Source: Capra hircus
Taxonomy: Eukaryota; Chordata; Mammalia; Artiodactyla; Bovidae
Assembly (NCBI RefSeq): GCF_001704415.2
Contig: NC_030816.1
Location: forward strand, 75,285,713 to 75,349,712
Length of the DNA: 64,000 bases
Direction: 5' to 3'
In this document: positions 1-10,715 of the stretch, piece by piece
How the letters are laid out: every line of letters begins with the position of its first letter
Numbering within the stretch: the first letter of the stretch is position 1
Position numbers and translations under genes: made by a program
Notes under the pieces: model-generated
The model's database searches: none
Seen by the model: only the letters and a program-made list of their open reading frames with translations
Told to the model about the DNA's origin: nothing

Positions 1-453
1 CTGCAGGTGTTTTCTGGGGAAAGTGCTTTTGGAAGGCATGTTTTCAGTGTTGAAGGGTAGCTTAGAGGTGCAGAAGAACATTTTACAATTATAAGAACAA
101 AGGTAGAGTTCTGGTAGTGCTCCTGCCCTACATTGAGAAAAGGGGTTTGTTACGGTTCAGGGAATTGTCCACTCTGGTCAACCAAAGGCTGAGCTTGGGT
201 CCAAGGCTATTTCCACTCAGAGCTTTAGAGCCACCCAGACACTCCTTTTTGAGACCATACATTCCAGGCCCCACCCAGACTTAGGGAGTCCAACTTGATG
301 GGCTGAGGCACAAAGCCTTTCTCTTTCCCAGGCTCTCTGGCTGATCCTTCTCATTGCCAAGAACCACTTGGGACCCACACTCCAGTGCCTTCCCACACTA
401 CGCAGAAATGAGGACCCAATACGGCCCAAGTTCGTAGTCAAGAAAGGCGGGGA

Positions 454-570
454 GGGACTTCCCTAGGGGCCCAGTGGTTAAGACAGAGTTTCCAGTGCAG
501 GGTGCCTGGATTCCATCTAAGATCCTGCACACCAAGCAGTGTGGCCAAAATAATCATAAACATAAGAAAA
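454..570 (+). mobile_element. CHR-type tRNA-Glu SINE, 5' part
   Basis: It begins with the ggacttccct...cagtggttaag head typical of cetartiodactyl tRNA-Glu-derived SINEs and ends in an A-rich tail near 560-570. The copy is diverged and much shorter than a full element. Confidence 0.7.
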
Positions 571-1149
571 GTGTGGAATCTGCATATAGCACATGGTCTT
601 CAGCCACGTCTTGCTGCAAAGAAGATTCTGGCTCATTTATAAGGTGATCTGTGAATTTTCATATATAGTTCAACAGAACAATACAATCATTTCACTGGGA
701 ATCCAGTTGTTTTATCCCAGGTAATTAAAAACAAACAAAAACTTGCCTTGTTTATAGACAGCTGTATGCTCATCTATTCCGTTTCTTTTGGCTCAGCTGA
801 CAGTGGAAAGGCTCATCTGGTTAAGTTTTGAAACCTTTAAATATTTTCCGAGGCCCCTTCTTTCCTCTTCCACCTAATAGGAGCTGTGCCCGCCAATTAC
901 GTTCGTCAGTTTCTTCTCTGAAAACTCGGAGGAGTTTTGTGTTGGGCCATTTTGCCCGTCCGTTTGTCTGTGGCCACTTACTGCTGATGGGACCTGGCTG
1001 AGAGTTCACCCTGCCATTTTTGAAAACTGTTATGTGTGCAAGACTCTGGTGGAGATGGGAGGTAAAACTTAAAGGTGGTCTTAAGCCCTGAAGCTTGGGT
1101 ACCGCCTCAGCTAAGCCTCTTGTTTATTACTGTGAGAGGAAAATGAGCC

Positions 1150-1725
1150 AACTTTTTTTAAAAAATATTTTTAATTAAAAAATTTTAATTGAAACGTAAT
1201 TGATTTACAGTGTTGTCGTGTTAATTTCAGTTATACGGCAGTGACTCTGCTACATATATATGTCTGTGTGTATATAGGTATATATATGTGCTCAGTTGTG
1301 TCCGACTCTTTGTAACTCCACAGACCGTAGCCTGCCAGGCACCTCTGTCCATGGGGATTCTCCAGGCAAGAATACTGTAGTTGGTTGCCATGCCCTCCTT
1401 AAGGGGATCTTCCCCACCCAGGGATCAAACCCAGGTCTCCCGCATTGCAGGCAGATTCTTTACTGTCTGAGCCATGAGGGAAGCCCAGATATATGTATAG
1501 ATCTAACTTTTTTTTCAGATTCCTTAGTTATTTCAAGATATTGAATGTATTTCCCTGTGCTATATTATAGGTCCTTGTTCTTTGTCTATTTCATATATAG
1601 AAAAGTCTGTTAATCCCAGGCTCCCGATTTATCCCTCCCCCTGCCCTTCTTCCCCTTTGGTAACCATAAGATTGTTTTCTATGTCTGAGGGTCTTTTTCT
1701 GTTCTGTAAATAAATTCATCCAAAA
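1150..1725 (-). mobile_element. L1 3' end (artiodactyl), interrupted by a SINE
   Basis: On the minus strand this is the L1 3' UTR: the poly(A) is the T/A-rich stretch near 1150-1190, followed by the familiar tgatttacag...ttatac segment, and after the SINE by ccctgtgctata and atttatccctcccc. The element continues to about 1725 and is 5'-truncated. A Bov-tA at about 1287-1487 splits it, so the SINE is younger. Confidence 0.8.
1287..1487 (-). mobile_element. Bov-tA SINE inside L1
   Basis: Full-length minus-strand copy from gctcagttgtgtccgactct to gagggaagccc, with the internal ttctccaggcaagaatact and ggatcaaacccaggtctccc blocks. The flanks share an atatatgt motif (1281-1288 and about 1488-1496), a plausible target-site duplication in AT-rich L1 sequence. 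Confidence 0.9.
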
Positions 1726-2520
1726 GAGCCGACTTTCTTGATTGTGTACAAGTAAGGAACATTTCATGTGGATGGTGGTGAAAAGTGGTCTCTGAAATGG
1801 CTCATCCCAGGAAACTACAGAAAGAGAGCCTGCCTTGTACCATGTTTATCTCAGTCTGCCCCTGTCCCTGGAAGCTGACACCTGGGGGATGCTAAGGGGA
1901 AGGTGGCCCCTGCTATTTTTCAGGAGGTTCCAGTGCAGACTTGAGGGGCCCAGAGGAGTGAGAGGCTCCTTCTGTGAGAGGCCTCAGGACAATATCAGAT
2001 CCCTGCACCTCCCCAGTGTTTCTGCAGCTTTTGCTTCCCATCCCTTCTGTAAACTCTGTAAAAAGAGCTTAAAGTGTATCCTGACCCATCACTTCTTACC
2101 TTCTCCACAATCCCCTGTGTTAGTACCCCACTTCCCCCCAAGTTTGCTTCCCTCCTGGACCCAGACTCTTTTGGAGTGGAAGGATTATGGTAGAGAAAGG
2201 GATTATTGAACCAAGAAACCCAAACTTCTTACTACAGTAAACTTAGAAAATGCAAGAGAAAAATTCACCCCTAGAAAATTACCATTCGCATCCAGCTCGT
2301 TTACCTCTGCTTATTTTGAAAATTAAGAGGTTGTCGCATTTTATGCCTGGTTAAGTAGTTCATGATTGCTCTCCTGGGCACCCCCTGACCCTGTGCATAC
2401 CCGGAGGAGCACCTTTTGCTGTCTAATTAGATAGTAAGAGACCTTCTAAGAAAATGTGTGGTACCTACCCTTTCTTGTCAAACCTAGATCTGACTGTGTT
2501 GTTTCTCTTTGCCAATGTAG

Positions 2521-2605
2521 AGAAATCATTCAGAATTCGAAAGAAGTTCTGAGTTTATTGCAAGAAAAGACCCCTACCTTTAAGCCGGTTCTTGCTGTTA
2601 TTCAG
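2521..2605 (+). CDS. MTHFD1L: MTHFD1L exon (in-window exon 1)
   Basis: The 85-bp exon begins with the last base of a split codon and then reads 28 codons, EIIQNSKEVLSLLQEK through FKPVLAVIQ (residues 1-28), ending in phase 0. The acceptor is gccaatgtag and the donor gtaagc. It encodes the first helix and first strand of the dehydrogenase/cyclohydrolase-like domain, just after the mitochondrial leader region of the protein. The KPVLAVIQ strand corresponds to the RLAILQVG strand of MTHFD1 (recalled). The upstream exon supplying the leader is outside the window. Confidence 0.97.
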
Positions 2606-3998
2606 GTAAGCTGAGAATGTGGTTCTGTCTTGCTATTTTATGGTGTCTTTTTTTTTTGGCCGTTTTGGGTCTTCGCTTCCATGCGTGGACCTTCTCTAGT
2701 TGGGTTGTGTGGGCCTCTCACTGTAGTGGCTTCTCTTGTTGTGGAGCACGGACTCTTGATGCATGTGTTCAATCAGTAACTGTGGCCCGTGGGCTTAGTT
2801 GCTCTGCGGCATGTGGAATCTTCCAGCCCAGGGATTCAACTTGCGTCCCCTGCATTGGCAGACAGACTCTTAACCACTGGACTACCAGGCAAGTCCTGGT
2901 ATCTTTCTATCTAGATTGTACACAGACAACCACCTGCATTTCTTGTCACAGACATCCCACTGGGGCTTAGGGGAGGAAGGAGAAGCCTCAGCTGGAAATG
3001 CTGTTGTTTCCCCCTTTATCTGGTCATTTTGCTGCTTCAGGGTTACAGGTCAGGTACCGCTCTGTTTGCGTCTTTTGGTGTGGATAACTTCCAGGGGTCG
3101 GGATGTAGATGCTCCCATAACTTGCATTATGCAGGATATACTGTGGCCAAGTATAAATTCTTATCAGATGTGATCTGAGGGGAAAGGGGAAAACCATGCC
3201 TCTTTGTTTCCACGGAATACAGACGCTTGCTGAGACACAGTATTTGGTGATCTTGCTACTTAGTCTCTAAAGCCTGCCTTGAGTCTGAAGGGCCAAAAGC
3301 CATGGCATGTCAGAAGGACTTCAAGTTCCACGTCTGTCTTCTGACTTCGGACCCTTGGTTGCCAGCTGCGGTTGGCACTGTTTGCCACCTGTGTTGGCAC
3401 ACCCAGGTGATGCCAGGTGTGGGCAAGTGATGAGCTGAGTCAAGCCTGTAAGCTAACACAGCCCAACAGTGGAGCTGCCACTATTGTTCTTGGCATGTGT
3501 TTAATGCATCAGAAGAGCTGCCTCATCAGCGCTGTGATTTCAAGACCAGAGAGCTATGCTCAAGTCACTTGCATTCTTTGGAGTCTGTTCCTGCAAAGAT
3601 AGGCAGGTGAGAAGAGTGGGAAGAGAAGTGAACCGAGGGCCTAGCCTCCTGGAATTCAGCTTACTTGATAGCTTTTCACTGAAGGGCAAGTCACCTAAAT
3701 CTCCCTGTTTGGCATTCCTCACTTAGAAGTGGATTCTGGTTGTGGCTATTTATGCACTGTGAGGATTCTTATTTTAAAAAGAAACATAACTTGAAAGCCT
3801 GAGAAATTGCCATGTTAATGAAGACCAGCCATTAGCTCCCTTTTATGAGCAATAAGATTCTTGTTCTGCATTTCCCTTTGATCGTCTTTGTTGTTAGATA
3901 ATGCATAATCACAGAATTAGCGTTTGGATTGTTCTGTGCCTATTCAGGATCTTTTTATGTTGATCTTTAATACAGTCTCCTGTCTCCCTTCTCCCAAG
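2606..3998 (+). other. MTHFD1L: intron 1 (1,393 bp)
   Basis: It carries one minus-strand CHR-type SINE at 2647-2896. The rest (2897-3998) shows no repeat, gene or RNA that I recognise. Confidence 0.85.
2647..2896 (-). mobile_element. CHR-type tRNA-Glu SINE
   Basis: Poly(T) at 2649-2658 is the reversed A-tail. It is followed by the reversed body (gggtcttcgcttccatgcgt, gttgtggagcacgg) and the reversed tRNA-like head ending accactggactaccaggcaa. Near full length but diverged. Confidence 0.85.
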
Positions 3999-4049
3999 GC
4001 AGGTGATGATAACCTGATGCAGGAAGTAAACCAGAATTTGGCTGAGGAG
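3999..4049 (+). CDS. MTHFD1L: MTHFD1L exon (in-window exon 2)
   Basis: The 51-bp phase 0/0 exon encodes AGDDNLMQEVNQNLAEE (residues 29-45). Acceptor ctcccaag, donor gtaagg. This segment aligns with the part of MTHFD1 that carries the catalytic Tyr-x-x-x-Lys of the dehydrogenase/cyclohydrolase site; here the Tyr position reads Met (residue 35) and the Lys position reads Asn (residue 39). That is the expected inactivated site of MTHFD1L, not an error in this copy: frame and splice sites are intact. Confidence 0.97.
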
Positions 4050-4143
4050 GTAAGGATTCTTGATTTTCAAAAATGCATTTTAATTTTTGGGTGGTACATT
4101 CATCCCCTCTCAGTGACAAACTCACCCTGTGTACTCTTTGCAG
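4050..4143 (+). other. MTHFD1L: intron 2 (94 bp, very short)
   Basis: GT at 4050-4051 and AG at 4142-4143 with a T-rich tract before the acceptor (tgtactctttgcag). It is close to the lower limit for an efficiently spliced mammalian intron and contains no repeat. Confidence 0.95.
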
Positions 4144-4197
4144 GCTGGTCTGAACATCACCCACATCTGCCTTCCTGCGGAGAGCGGGGAAGATGAG
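4144..4197 (+). CDS. MTHFD1L: MTHFD1L exon (in-window exon 3)
   Basis: The 54-bp phase 0/0 exon encodes AGLNITHICLPAESGEDE (residues 46-63). Acceptor tctttgcag, donor gtaagg. It covers the second strand of the inactive dehydrogenase/cyclohydrolase-like domain (THICLP corresponds to THIKLP of MTHFD1) and an acidic loop. Because this exon and the previous one are both multiples of three and only 94 bp apart, skipping either or both would keep the frame; no evidence of that is visible. Confidence 0.97.
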
Positions 4198-4378
4198 GTA
4201 AGGCGGCAGGGCTCGTGACTCTTCTTTTGTGCTCCCCCCCCTCGGTGCTAGTAGACCTCTTAGCATCTCTTGTTGTGGGCGCAACTGACCAAGCCTTTTC
4301 TCAGGGCTGAACTTTTGGAGGGAAGAATTCACTTTTCCCACTAGTGTAAATACTCTGATCTGTCCCTTACCATGTTTC

Positions 4379-4808
4379 TTTCTTTTTTCTTTAAAGTAGA
4401 GTTGATTTACAATGTTTTGTTAGTTTCTGGTGTATAGCAAAGTGATTCGGTTATACATATATGCTTGTATATTCTTTTTCATATTCTTTTCCATTATGGT
4501 TTATTACAGGCTATTGAATGTAGTTCCCTGTGCTATATAGTAGTACCTTTTTTTAAAAATATGTTTATTTATTTGACTGCACCAGGCCTCAAATGTGGCA
4601 CGTCAGATCTTCGATCATAGTTGCAGCATTTGGGATATTTAGCTGTGACATACGAACTCTTATTTGTGGCATATGGGATCTAGTTCCCTGACCAGGGATC
4701 AAACCCAGACTTCCTGCATTGGGAGCTCGGAGTCTTAGCCACTGGACTATTAGGGAAGTCCCCAGTACCTTGTTTTTTATCTCCTTACCATATATTTCTG
4801 CTCAGTAA
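4379..4808 (-). mobile_element. L1 3' end carrying two younger SINEs
   Basis: The minus-strand L1 3' UTR starts near 4390 (gttgatttacaatgttt...) and runs to tagtacctt at 4549. It resumes after a CHR SINE at 4764 (agtaccttgttttttatctc) and again faces a Bov-tA after accatatatttctg (4787-4800). Confidence 0.8.
4550..4763 (-). mobile_element. CHR-type SINE with target-site duplication
   Basis: The reversed element has T/A-rich tail at 4548-4575, the repeated gcagcatttgggat/gtggcatatgggatc motifs, and the reversed head ccactggactattagggaag. It is flanked by the exact 8-bp duplication agtacctt (4542-4549 and 4764-4771), which places the insertion inside the L1. Confidence 0.85.
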
Positions 4809-5023
4809 GGCCTCCCCTCGTGGGCACTAGTGGTAAAGAACCTGCCTGCCAATACAGGAGACTTAAGAGACGTGGGTTCGATCCCTGGGCCAGGAAGATC
4901 TACTAAAGAAGAAATTGGCAACCCACTCCAGTATTCTTGCCTGGAGAATCCCATGGACAGAGGAGCCTGGTGGGCCCCCATGGGGTCACAAAGGGTTGGA
5001 CACGCCTGAAGTGACTGTCACAT
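4801..5023 (+). mobile_element. Bov-tA SINE with 14-bp target-site duplication
   Basis: Plus-strand copy (ggtaaagaacctgcctgcc, ggttcgatccctgggcc, ccactccagtattcttgcct). The flanks are accatatatttctg (4787-4800) and accatatgtttctg (5024-5037), one mismatch in 14. Confidence 0.9.
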
Positions 5024-5144
5024 ACCATATGTTTCTGTTGACAGCATGAACTATGACATGGTCACTTTGGTGGTGCTTCTTCAGCTGTTGCAACAGCATT
5101 GTCTCATGGAAATTGTCAGTGTCTGGAGGACTAGTTCTGGTTTG

Positions 5145-5250
5145 CGATGTCCTGACCTGAGTTGTTTGACCTTAGGCCACTCTTTGGTTCTTCTGGGTCA
5201 CAGTTGCCTCATCAATAAAATAAAGGACAGGATCATTTTCCAGATGCTTT
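5145..5250 (+). repeat. probable MIR fragment
   Basis: Shows the MIR core pattern: tgaccttaggccactctttg, then gggtcacagttgcctcatca and ataaaataaaggaca, matching the order of 'tgtgacctt...cctcagtttcctcatctgtaaaatg'. Strongly diverged. Confidence 0.5.
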
Positions 5251-5695
5251 TCCAGGCTAACTTTGTGTGAATCTTTTAAGTGGCGTTTTGGGGCAGCTGA
5301 TAAAAAACCATCATAGGTTCTTTCAGTGCTACTGTATGTGCTATAGGTGTTTCCACCTGCAGGGATACCAACCCTCCTGTGTGTCATCTCAAGCCTGGGA
5401 GAAGCTGCACTGCATTAATAGGGCCTCAGACACTAAACCAGGGACCATCCTGGTATCTTACCCTTCTGTGTCTAGGTTTTCTTCAGACTGGCTATGGCAG
5501 TGATGAAAAATGTAAATTATCAGGAATAGCACTGAAGTCTTTTGTAGGTGCATAAAATTCAGAAGTAGGGAATCCCTGGCTAGTGTGGTAGCATCACAAA
5601 GTCCTTAGATACTCAGGTTCCCAGGATCTTGCTTTGCTGCCTCATATCCAGGGTGGCCCATTCAGCTCTACAGATCACACCCACATTCTATTGTG

Positions 5696-6041
5696 GTGGT
5701 GTTCAGTTGCTCAGTCATGTCCGACTTTTGGTGACCCGATGGACTGCAGCACACCAGGCTTCCCTGTCCTTCACTATCTCCCTGAGCTTGCTCAGATTCA
5801 TGTCCATTGAGTCAATGATGCTGTCTAACCATCTCATCCTCTATCACCCCCCTTCTCCTGCCCTCAATCTTTCCCAGCATCAGGGTCTTTTCCAGTGAGT
5901 CAGCTCTTTGCCTTAGGTGACTCAAGTATTAGAGCTTCAGCTTTAGCATCAGTCCTTCCAGTGAATATTCAGCATTGATTTCCTTTAGGATTGACTGGTT
6001 TGATCTCCTTGCAGTCCAAGGGACTCTCAAGAGTCCACATT
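5696..6041 (-). mobile_element. BovB LINE, 3' end
   Basis: On the minus strand this is the BovB 3' terminus plus the end of ORF2. It starts at the reversed tail gttcagttgctcagtcatgt and runs through catctcatcctctatcaccc, tttcccagcatcagggtctt and ccaagggactctcaagagtc. It is 5'-truncated at about 6041 and its reading frame is broken. Confidence 0.88.
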
Positions 6042-6359
6042 CTAGCCAGCATCAGAGAGAAAATAAATCCAGACTCAGTGAGAAGTGATATAATGCGAAA
6101 GAATTACTGCAAGGTGGGGAAGGTACATTAAGGAAATGTACTCTGCCCATAACTTCTACATACCTTTGAGAGGTAGGCAGAAGGCTTGTCTTTTATAGGG
6201 AGGGGGAGAGAAGGCTTGAAAGAAGCCAGTGTAATGAAAGAAAGGGTGGCTTGATGAGATAGCAGATGAGAGAATGTTTTACCCTGAAGCCAGCCTGTTC
6301 TCACGAGTGGAGGGAGAAGAGTGCCGTCTGCCAGTCAGACTGAGGCTAGGTCAAAGTTT

Positions 6360-6571
6360 GGGCTTCCCTGGTGGCTCAGATGGTAAAGATGTGTCTACAG
6401 TGTGGGAGACCTGGGTTCAATCCCCGTGTTGGGAAGATCCCCTGGAGGGGAGCATAGCAACCTACTCCAGTATTCTTGCCTGGAGAGTCTCCATGGACAG
6501 AGCCTAGCAGGCTACAGTCATGGGGTCACAAACAGCTGGACATAGCTGAGCAACTAAGCACAGCACAGCAC
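6360..6571 (+). mobile_element. Bov-tA SINE with target-site duplication
   Basis: Plus-strand copy from gggcttccctggtggctcag to gcaactaagcacagcacagc. Flanks aggtcaaagttt (6348-6359) and aggccaaagttt (6572-6583) differ at one base. Confidence 0.9.
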
Positions 6572-7080
6572 AGGCCAAAGTTTAAGAACCAGAGGGAAGG
6601 AAAGAAGCTTACCTAAGTTCGATTTATAAGCAGTTTTTTCTGATGGATCAGTGGGGACAAGCGGTTCAGCTAAATTACTCATGGACAAAAAATGGGAATT
6701 TGGGGGGTCTGTATCTGGCCTTATTCCCAGGTAGGCAAGAAAGCATCAGATGGGCTCAAATCTGACTGTGGACAGGGAATTGTCTTTTACGGCTCTCATT
6801 TGTAGCATCTCATGTCTTTATTAATTGCTGGGCTTTGTTTTTGTTTTGTCCTGTTCTGGTAGAGAATAGTGATAAGAAAGACTTAAAGACACCAAAAATT
6901 CAGCCAAGCTTTAATACGTGGTGAGAAGGGGATATAGATTTCTTCTTTCTGCTTTACACCAGGTCTTCAACAAGGACAAAAAGAAACTAGAACACATACA
7001 TTTTTATGAATCTATGTTTAATATAATATGTCTTTCGTTGGGTCTTATTTTTGCACAACTGACTATAGTTTTCCCCTTAG

Positions 7081-7205
7081 ATTATAGATGAGATCCTGAA
7101 GATTAATGAAGACAGCAGAGTACATGGCCTTGCGCTTCAGATCGCTGAGACCTCGCTTAGCAGCAAAATCCTCAATGCTTTGAAACCAGAAAAAGATGTG
7201 GATGG
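7081..7205 (+). CDS. MTHFD1L: MTHFD1L exon (in-window exon 4)
   Basis: The 125-bp exon runs from phase 0 to phase 2 and encodes IIDEILKINEDSRVHGLALQ then IAETSLSSKILNALKPEKDV and DG (residues 64-105, the last Gly split as GG|A). Acceptor tttccccttag, donor gtaaga. VHGLALQI and NALKPEKDVDG match the folate-binding side of the dehydrogenase/cyclohydrolase fold; the KPEKDVDG loop is kept even though the domain has no catalysis, as in the family generally. Confidence 0.97.
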
Positions 7206-8660
7206 GTAAGAACATATAAAAGAAAAAAATCAACTCATTGCTAGTTTGTTTACAGTGAATTTTTGAAAACTCTGCTCTTTCAACTATGTCAGTAATTAAG
7301 ACTTGAAAGGAATAATTTTAAATATTTCAGGAGTTGGAGGGTCTGTTAAATTCTGCATAAGAAAGTGCATGTTTGGGAAAATACATTTGCCCTTTGTAGT
7401 GCTTGTGTGCCATTTTGGAATTAACCAGTCATATTCATTTGAGAAGTTCCTGTCTGACTTACAGAGTCCTTAGCCAGCTCTCCTCTTCTAATAACTTATC
7501 CTTGATAATTCTACCAGACTAGAGAAAAAGCCCAGACTCCTGCTTCACCAGCAATAGAGTATTCTTCCTCAGTTCCAGGCCAGTAGAGAAGAACAAAGCA
7601 AGCCCTTACATTCATAATGCAGGGTTTTGTTTGAAGGGAAAAACTGAATAGCAGGTGCTTTGATATTGGTCTTGGGTTTGTGTCACGTCATGATATACGC
7701 TTCAAGGGACAAGGAACACTACCCACGCATATGGAAGTTCCCGATGTTTCCTAAAAGTTGAAAACCTCATTTTCCGACATGGAAACAAGAGATTTATGTA
7801 CTGTGACCTAAAAGAACATACTTAGCATTACAGGGTGGTAAGCAAATTTATCACATTATTCTTGTAGGGGCTGGATTGAGTGGATCACCACCTCATTGAC
7901 ACATTCAGATTCTGCCATTATCTTGGCCTTCTGTTGGGACTTAGGGTAGACTCAAACAGGGAGAAAAGTTGTCATGAAAATCTCTGATCCTGTAGCAGAC
8001 AAACCACAAAGAGAGAAGAAGCTCTAATTAGTTAGGAAACCTCCAGAACCTCAAGGTATCAAGGTGTAGTTTTCAACCTTTCATTAAAAGAGGAGTATAA
8101 AACCTTTCCCAAGTATCCTCATTTTGTTGCTAACCTGTATTGAGACCATCAGTTTAAGCTGAACAGTTAGGGACTATGTTGTCCTGGATTTGACAAGAAA
8201 GGACGCAAGGCATTGAAAGGACATGGTTCCTCCTTTTTCCCCTTGATTTCTGCAGGAGATGAGTACCGATATCAAGTGGGCGTCAGACCTTGAATCCAGA
8301 TCTTGTGAGGTCACTCCCCGATTTCTAGGATTGATTCTGGACTTTGATACTGATGGAGATGTAATTCCCTCAGGGTAAAGTGGGCTTGGCTTCAGGACCA
8401 TGGTGATGTACACATCCAGGGCCACCCTTCTCCATAGGCCACTGAAATGAGCTTCCTGGAGCTGTGCAGTGAAGCCCTACATGGCTTCAAGCTGCAGACG
8501 TGCTGTCCAAGCAAGATCAGAACACCCATAGGGACCACATTAGCATTGCCTGAAGGGCCGCTCTAAAAAGCTGATGGCCTCTATTCCTGTCCTCTCTTTA
8601 TTTTATATTTGTTTTTCTTGCCCACTCGTTAATTTCTATTTAATTATTTAATATATCCTA

Positions 8661-9440
8661 TCTGTCAACAAAAATTCAGTGAACTATCAAGTTAAAAAAG
8701 GAATAAAAGAGAATTTTATTTGAGCCAAATCAAGGATTATAACCCAGCAAACAGATTCTCAGGAAGCTCTGAGAACTGTTCCTCTGTTAGAAGTCAGAGA
8801 TAGTCATATAGTCATATAGATAGAAGTCAGATAGTCACAGGGATAGAAGTCACATAATCATACACATTGTTGAGAGAAAGGATAACACATCACAATGACA
8901 TACTGATGCTTTACATAAAGTTCACTAAGGTTGCAGAGTCCCGATGAGAAGAAAGTGAAAGTGTTAGTTGTTCAGTTGTGTCTGACTCTTTGAGACCCCT
9001 GAATTCCAGGCTCCTTTGGCCCTGGAATTCTCCAGGCAAGAAAACGGGAGTGAGTTGCCATGCCCTTCTCCAGAGGATCTTCCTGAGCCAAGGACTGAAC
9101 CCAGGTCTCCTGCATTGCAGGCTGATTCTTTACATCTGAGCCACCAGGGAAGCCCCATAGTCCAGATGAACCCCAAGTCACCCTGACCCCCTACAAAGCT
9201 GGGAAACAATGCTGTTCTTTTAAGAAGTTACATGGCTAGTGTCGGAATTTTAAAAAGTTATCTTTTCGGTTGAGCAGGCAGTCTTGTCTTTGAGGAGCTC
9301 TGGTTAACGTGTCATGCAGGTACACACTGCAGAGCTGGGAGGGAGGGAGGCCCAAACGAGTGCAGAGAGAGTTTTATAGTTAATTTTTTCTTGACCTGTT
9401 TTACAAAATAAACTTCTTTTCATTATATCAAATATTGACT
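8661..9440. repeat. possible LTR-type interspersed repeat, split by a SINE
   Basis: The segment reads through tttatttgagccaa, cccagcaaacagattctcag and gagctctggttaacgtgtca, and resumes after the Bov-tA as if one unit. This composition is familiar from old mammalian LTRs, but I cannot name the family or see LTR ends. No coding sequence is visible. Confidence 0.3.
8948..9158 (-). mobile_element. Bov-tA SINE with target-site duplication
   Basis: Minus-strand copy from ttgttcagttgtgtctgact to gagccaccagggaagcccc. Flanks agtcccgatga (8937-8947) and agtccagatga (9159-9169) match at 10 of 11. Confidence 0.9.
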
Positions 9441-9531
9441 TGGCTGTTATTTGGGATTAATACATGTGCTTTACAGATGAGTGAGTTTGGGCCAAGTTTT
9501 AACTCACTTGTTCCCTTGCTTTTGGATTCAG

Positions 9532-9632
9532 ATTAACGGATGTCAACCTGGGGAAGTTGGTCCGAGGAGATGCCCATGAGTGTTTTATTTCACCTGTGGC
9601 CAGAGCTGTAATCGAACTTCTTGAAAAGTCAG
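9532..9632 (+). CDS. MTHFD1L: MTHFD1L exon (in-window exon 5)
   Basis: The 101-bp exon runs from phase 2 to phase 1: one base completes the split Gly, then LTDVNLGKLVRGDAHECFIS and PVARAVIELLEKS (residues 106-138), then the first base of the next Gly. Acceptor ttggattcag; the donor gtataa lacks the usual purine-AG. LGKLVRGDAHECFISP corresponds to AGRLARGDLNDCFIPC of MTHFD1, the region leading into the NADP-binding fold. Confidence 0.97.
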
Positions 9633-10011
9633 GTATAATGCTCCCTCAGAAACATTGCTGTTCTGTGTTTTTTGGTATTCACGTGAGTTTTAGTAAAGAT
9701 TTGTTTCTGGAAGATTCTTATTGAAACACTGAAGTGATATTCAGTGTCAGCTATTTTTGTTTCTCATCAGATACATACGACTATGGAAGATTTTCTAATA
9801 AGACTATTATAATTTTAAAGAGAAATTGGTAAAGGTAAATGATTAACCTTGTTAAACATTAAATAACACATTAACACATTACGTGTTAAACATTTTCTCA
9901 GTGTCTCTCATGAAACTCTCAAAATAACCACCGTGAAAGACGTTTCAAGTTTCAACTCCTCAAATCTGTCAGTGTGTAGACCTAGATACAATTTATATTT
10001 AAAGCTTAAAT

Positions 10012-10062
10012 GACTGTTAGATATAGACTGTTAGATATATAGTTTAAATGACTGTTAGATAT
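10012..10062. repeat. short local repeat, 13-mer in three copies
   Basis: gactgttagatat occurs at 10012-10024, 10026-10038 and 10050-10062; the outer two lie in a longer shared ttaaatgactgttagatat. Nothing suggests a function. Confidence 0.85.
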
Positions 10063-10715
10063 GGTTTAGGGTATAGAAACCTAGATTAGGATTTATCAGT
10101 GAATAGTATCACTTTCAGTATCAGTATTTAATTTCCATCTTTCTCTCCTTTCATGTCAGTGATATAGAAATGAATAATTTCTTAGTTATCACATTTAACA
10201 AGTAAATTATTACTGAGTCTTTCCTATATTTAAGGACTTTATAACTGAATACATAAAAATTTAATAAACTTAATTTTTCTTTGCACTAGCTTGAGTAAAA
10301 AAGACACCAGTGTCCCTCTCCTATGCCCAAATGTGCAATGAGTAAACAAAAATTCTAAAATATATACCAAAGCTTTGTTAGAAGACTAAATTTCAAGATA
10401 CACCTTTAGGACAATAGTCATTAACCTCAAATCTCTAAGATAATCCGAATAGACAGTCTTTCCATCATATGAATAATTAGATGATGATTCTGTATCACCC
10501 CACCATAAAATATGCACAGAAAGAATAAATTACGGCTTATAGTCATGGTAAGTCTGGTGCCCAGAGGGCCAAGTTTTAAAAGGCTATTTTTTTGCAGCCA
10601 ATTAAGCAGACGATGCTATTTTCGATGGGGAGTCCTGGTGTGCAGTGGCTGCAAGCAGCAGGCTCCTGGGTAGTGTATGAAGCCTGTTGCCTGCATGGGT
10701 TGCCCTAAGGGACCT

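Larger units (their letters stand above)
1..2520 (+). other. MTHFD1L: intron upstream of first in-window exon (partial)
   Basis: This is the 3' end of an intron; its acceptor is gccaatgtag at 2511-2520. It holds a CHR-type SINE (454-570) and an L1 3' end (about 1150-1725) carrying a Bov-tA. I recognise nothing in 1-453, 571-1149 or 1726-2510. The codon-rich look of 1835-2209 (124-codon ORF) has no recognisable protein similarity and no splice context, so I do not call it. Confidence 0.85.
4198..7080 (+). other. MTHFD1L: intron 3 (2,883 bp)
   Basis: It holds a nested L1/CHR/Bov-tA stack (4379-5037), a probable MIR (5145-5250), a BovB 3' end (5696-6041) and a Bov-tA (6360-6571). The blocks 5251-5695, 6042-6347 and 6584-7068 hold nothing I can name; 6042-6347 and 6584-6920 have an LTR-like feel (purine-rich, agccaagctttaata near 6902) but I cannot support an assignment. 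Confidence 0.8.
7206..9531 (+). other. MTHFD1L: intron 4 (2,326 bp)
   Basis: 7206-8660 holds nothing I recognise. A repeat of LTR-like composition spans about 8661-9440 and is split by a Bov-tA at 8948-9158. The remainder to the acceptor (tttttggattcag) is unassigned. Confidence 0.8.

Noticed and set aside
1835..2209. 124-codon plus-strand ORF before the first exon, as a possible extra MTHFD1L exon
   Set aside because: No match to the MTHFD1L leader or N-terminus, and the frame closes with a stop before the splice acceptor at 2520.
6042..6920. Possible LTR around the 6360 Bov-tA
   Set aside because: Composition is suggestive only; I found no LTR ends, primer-binding site or matching partner.
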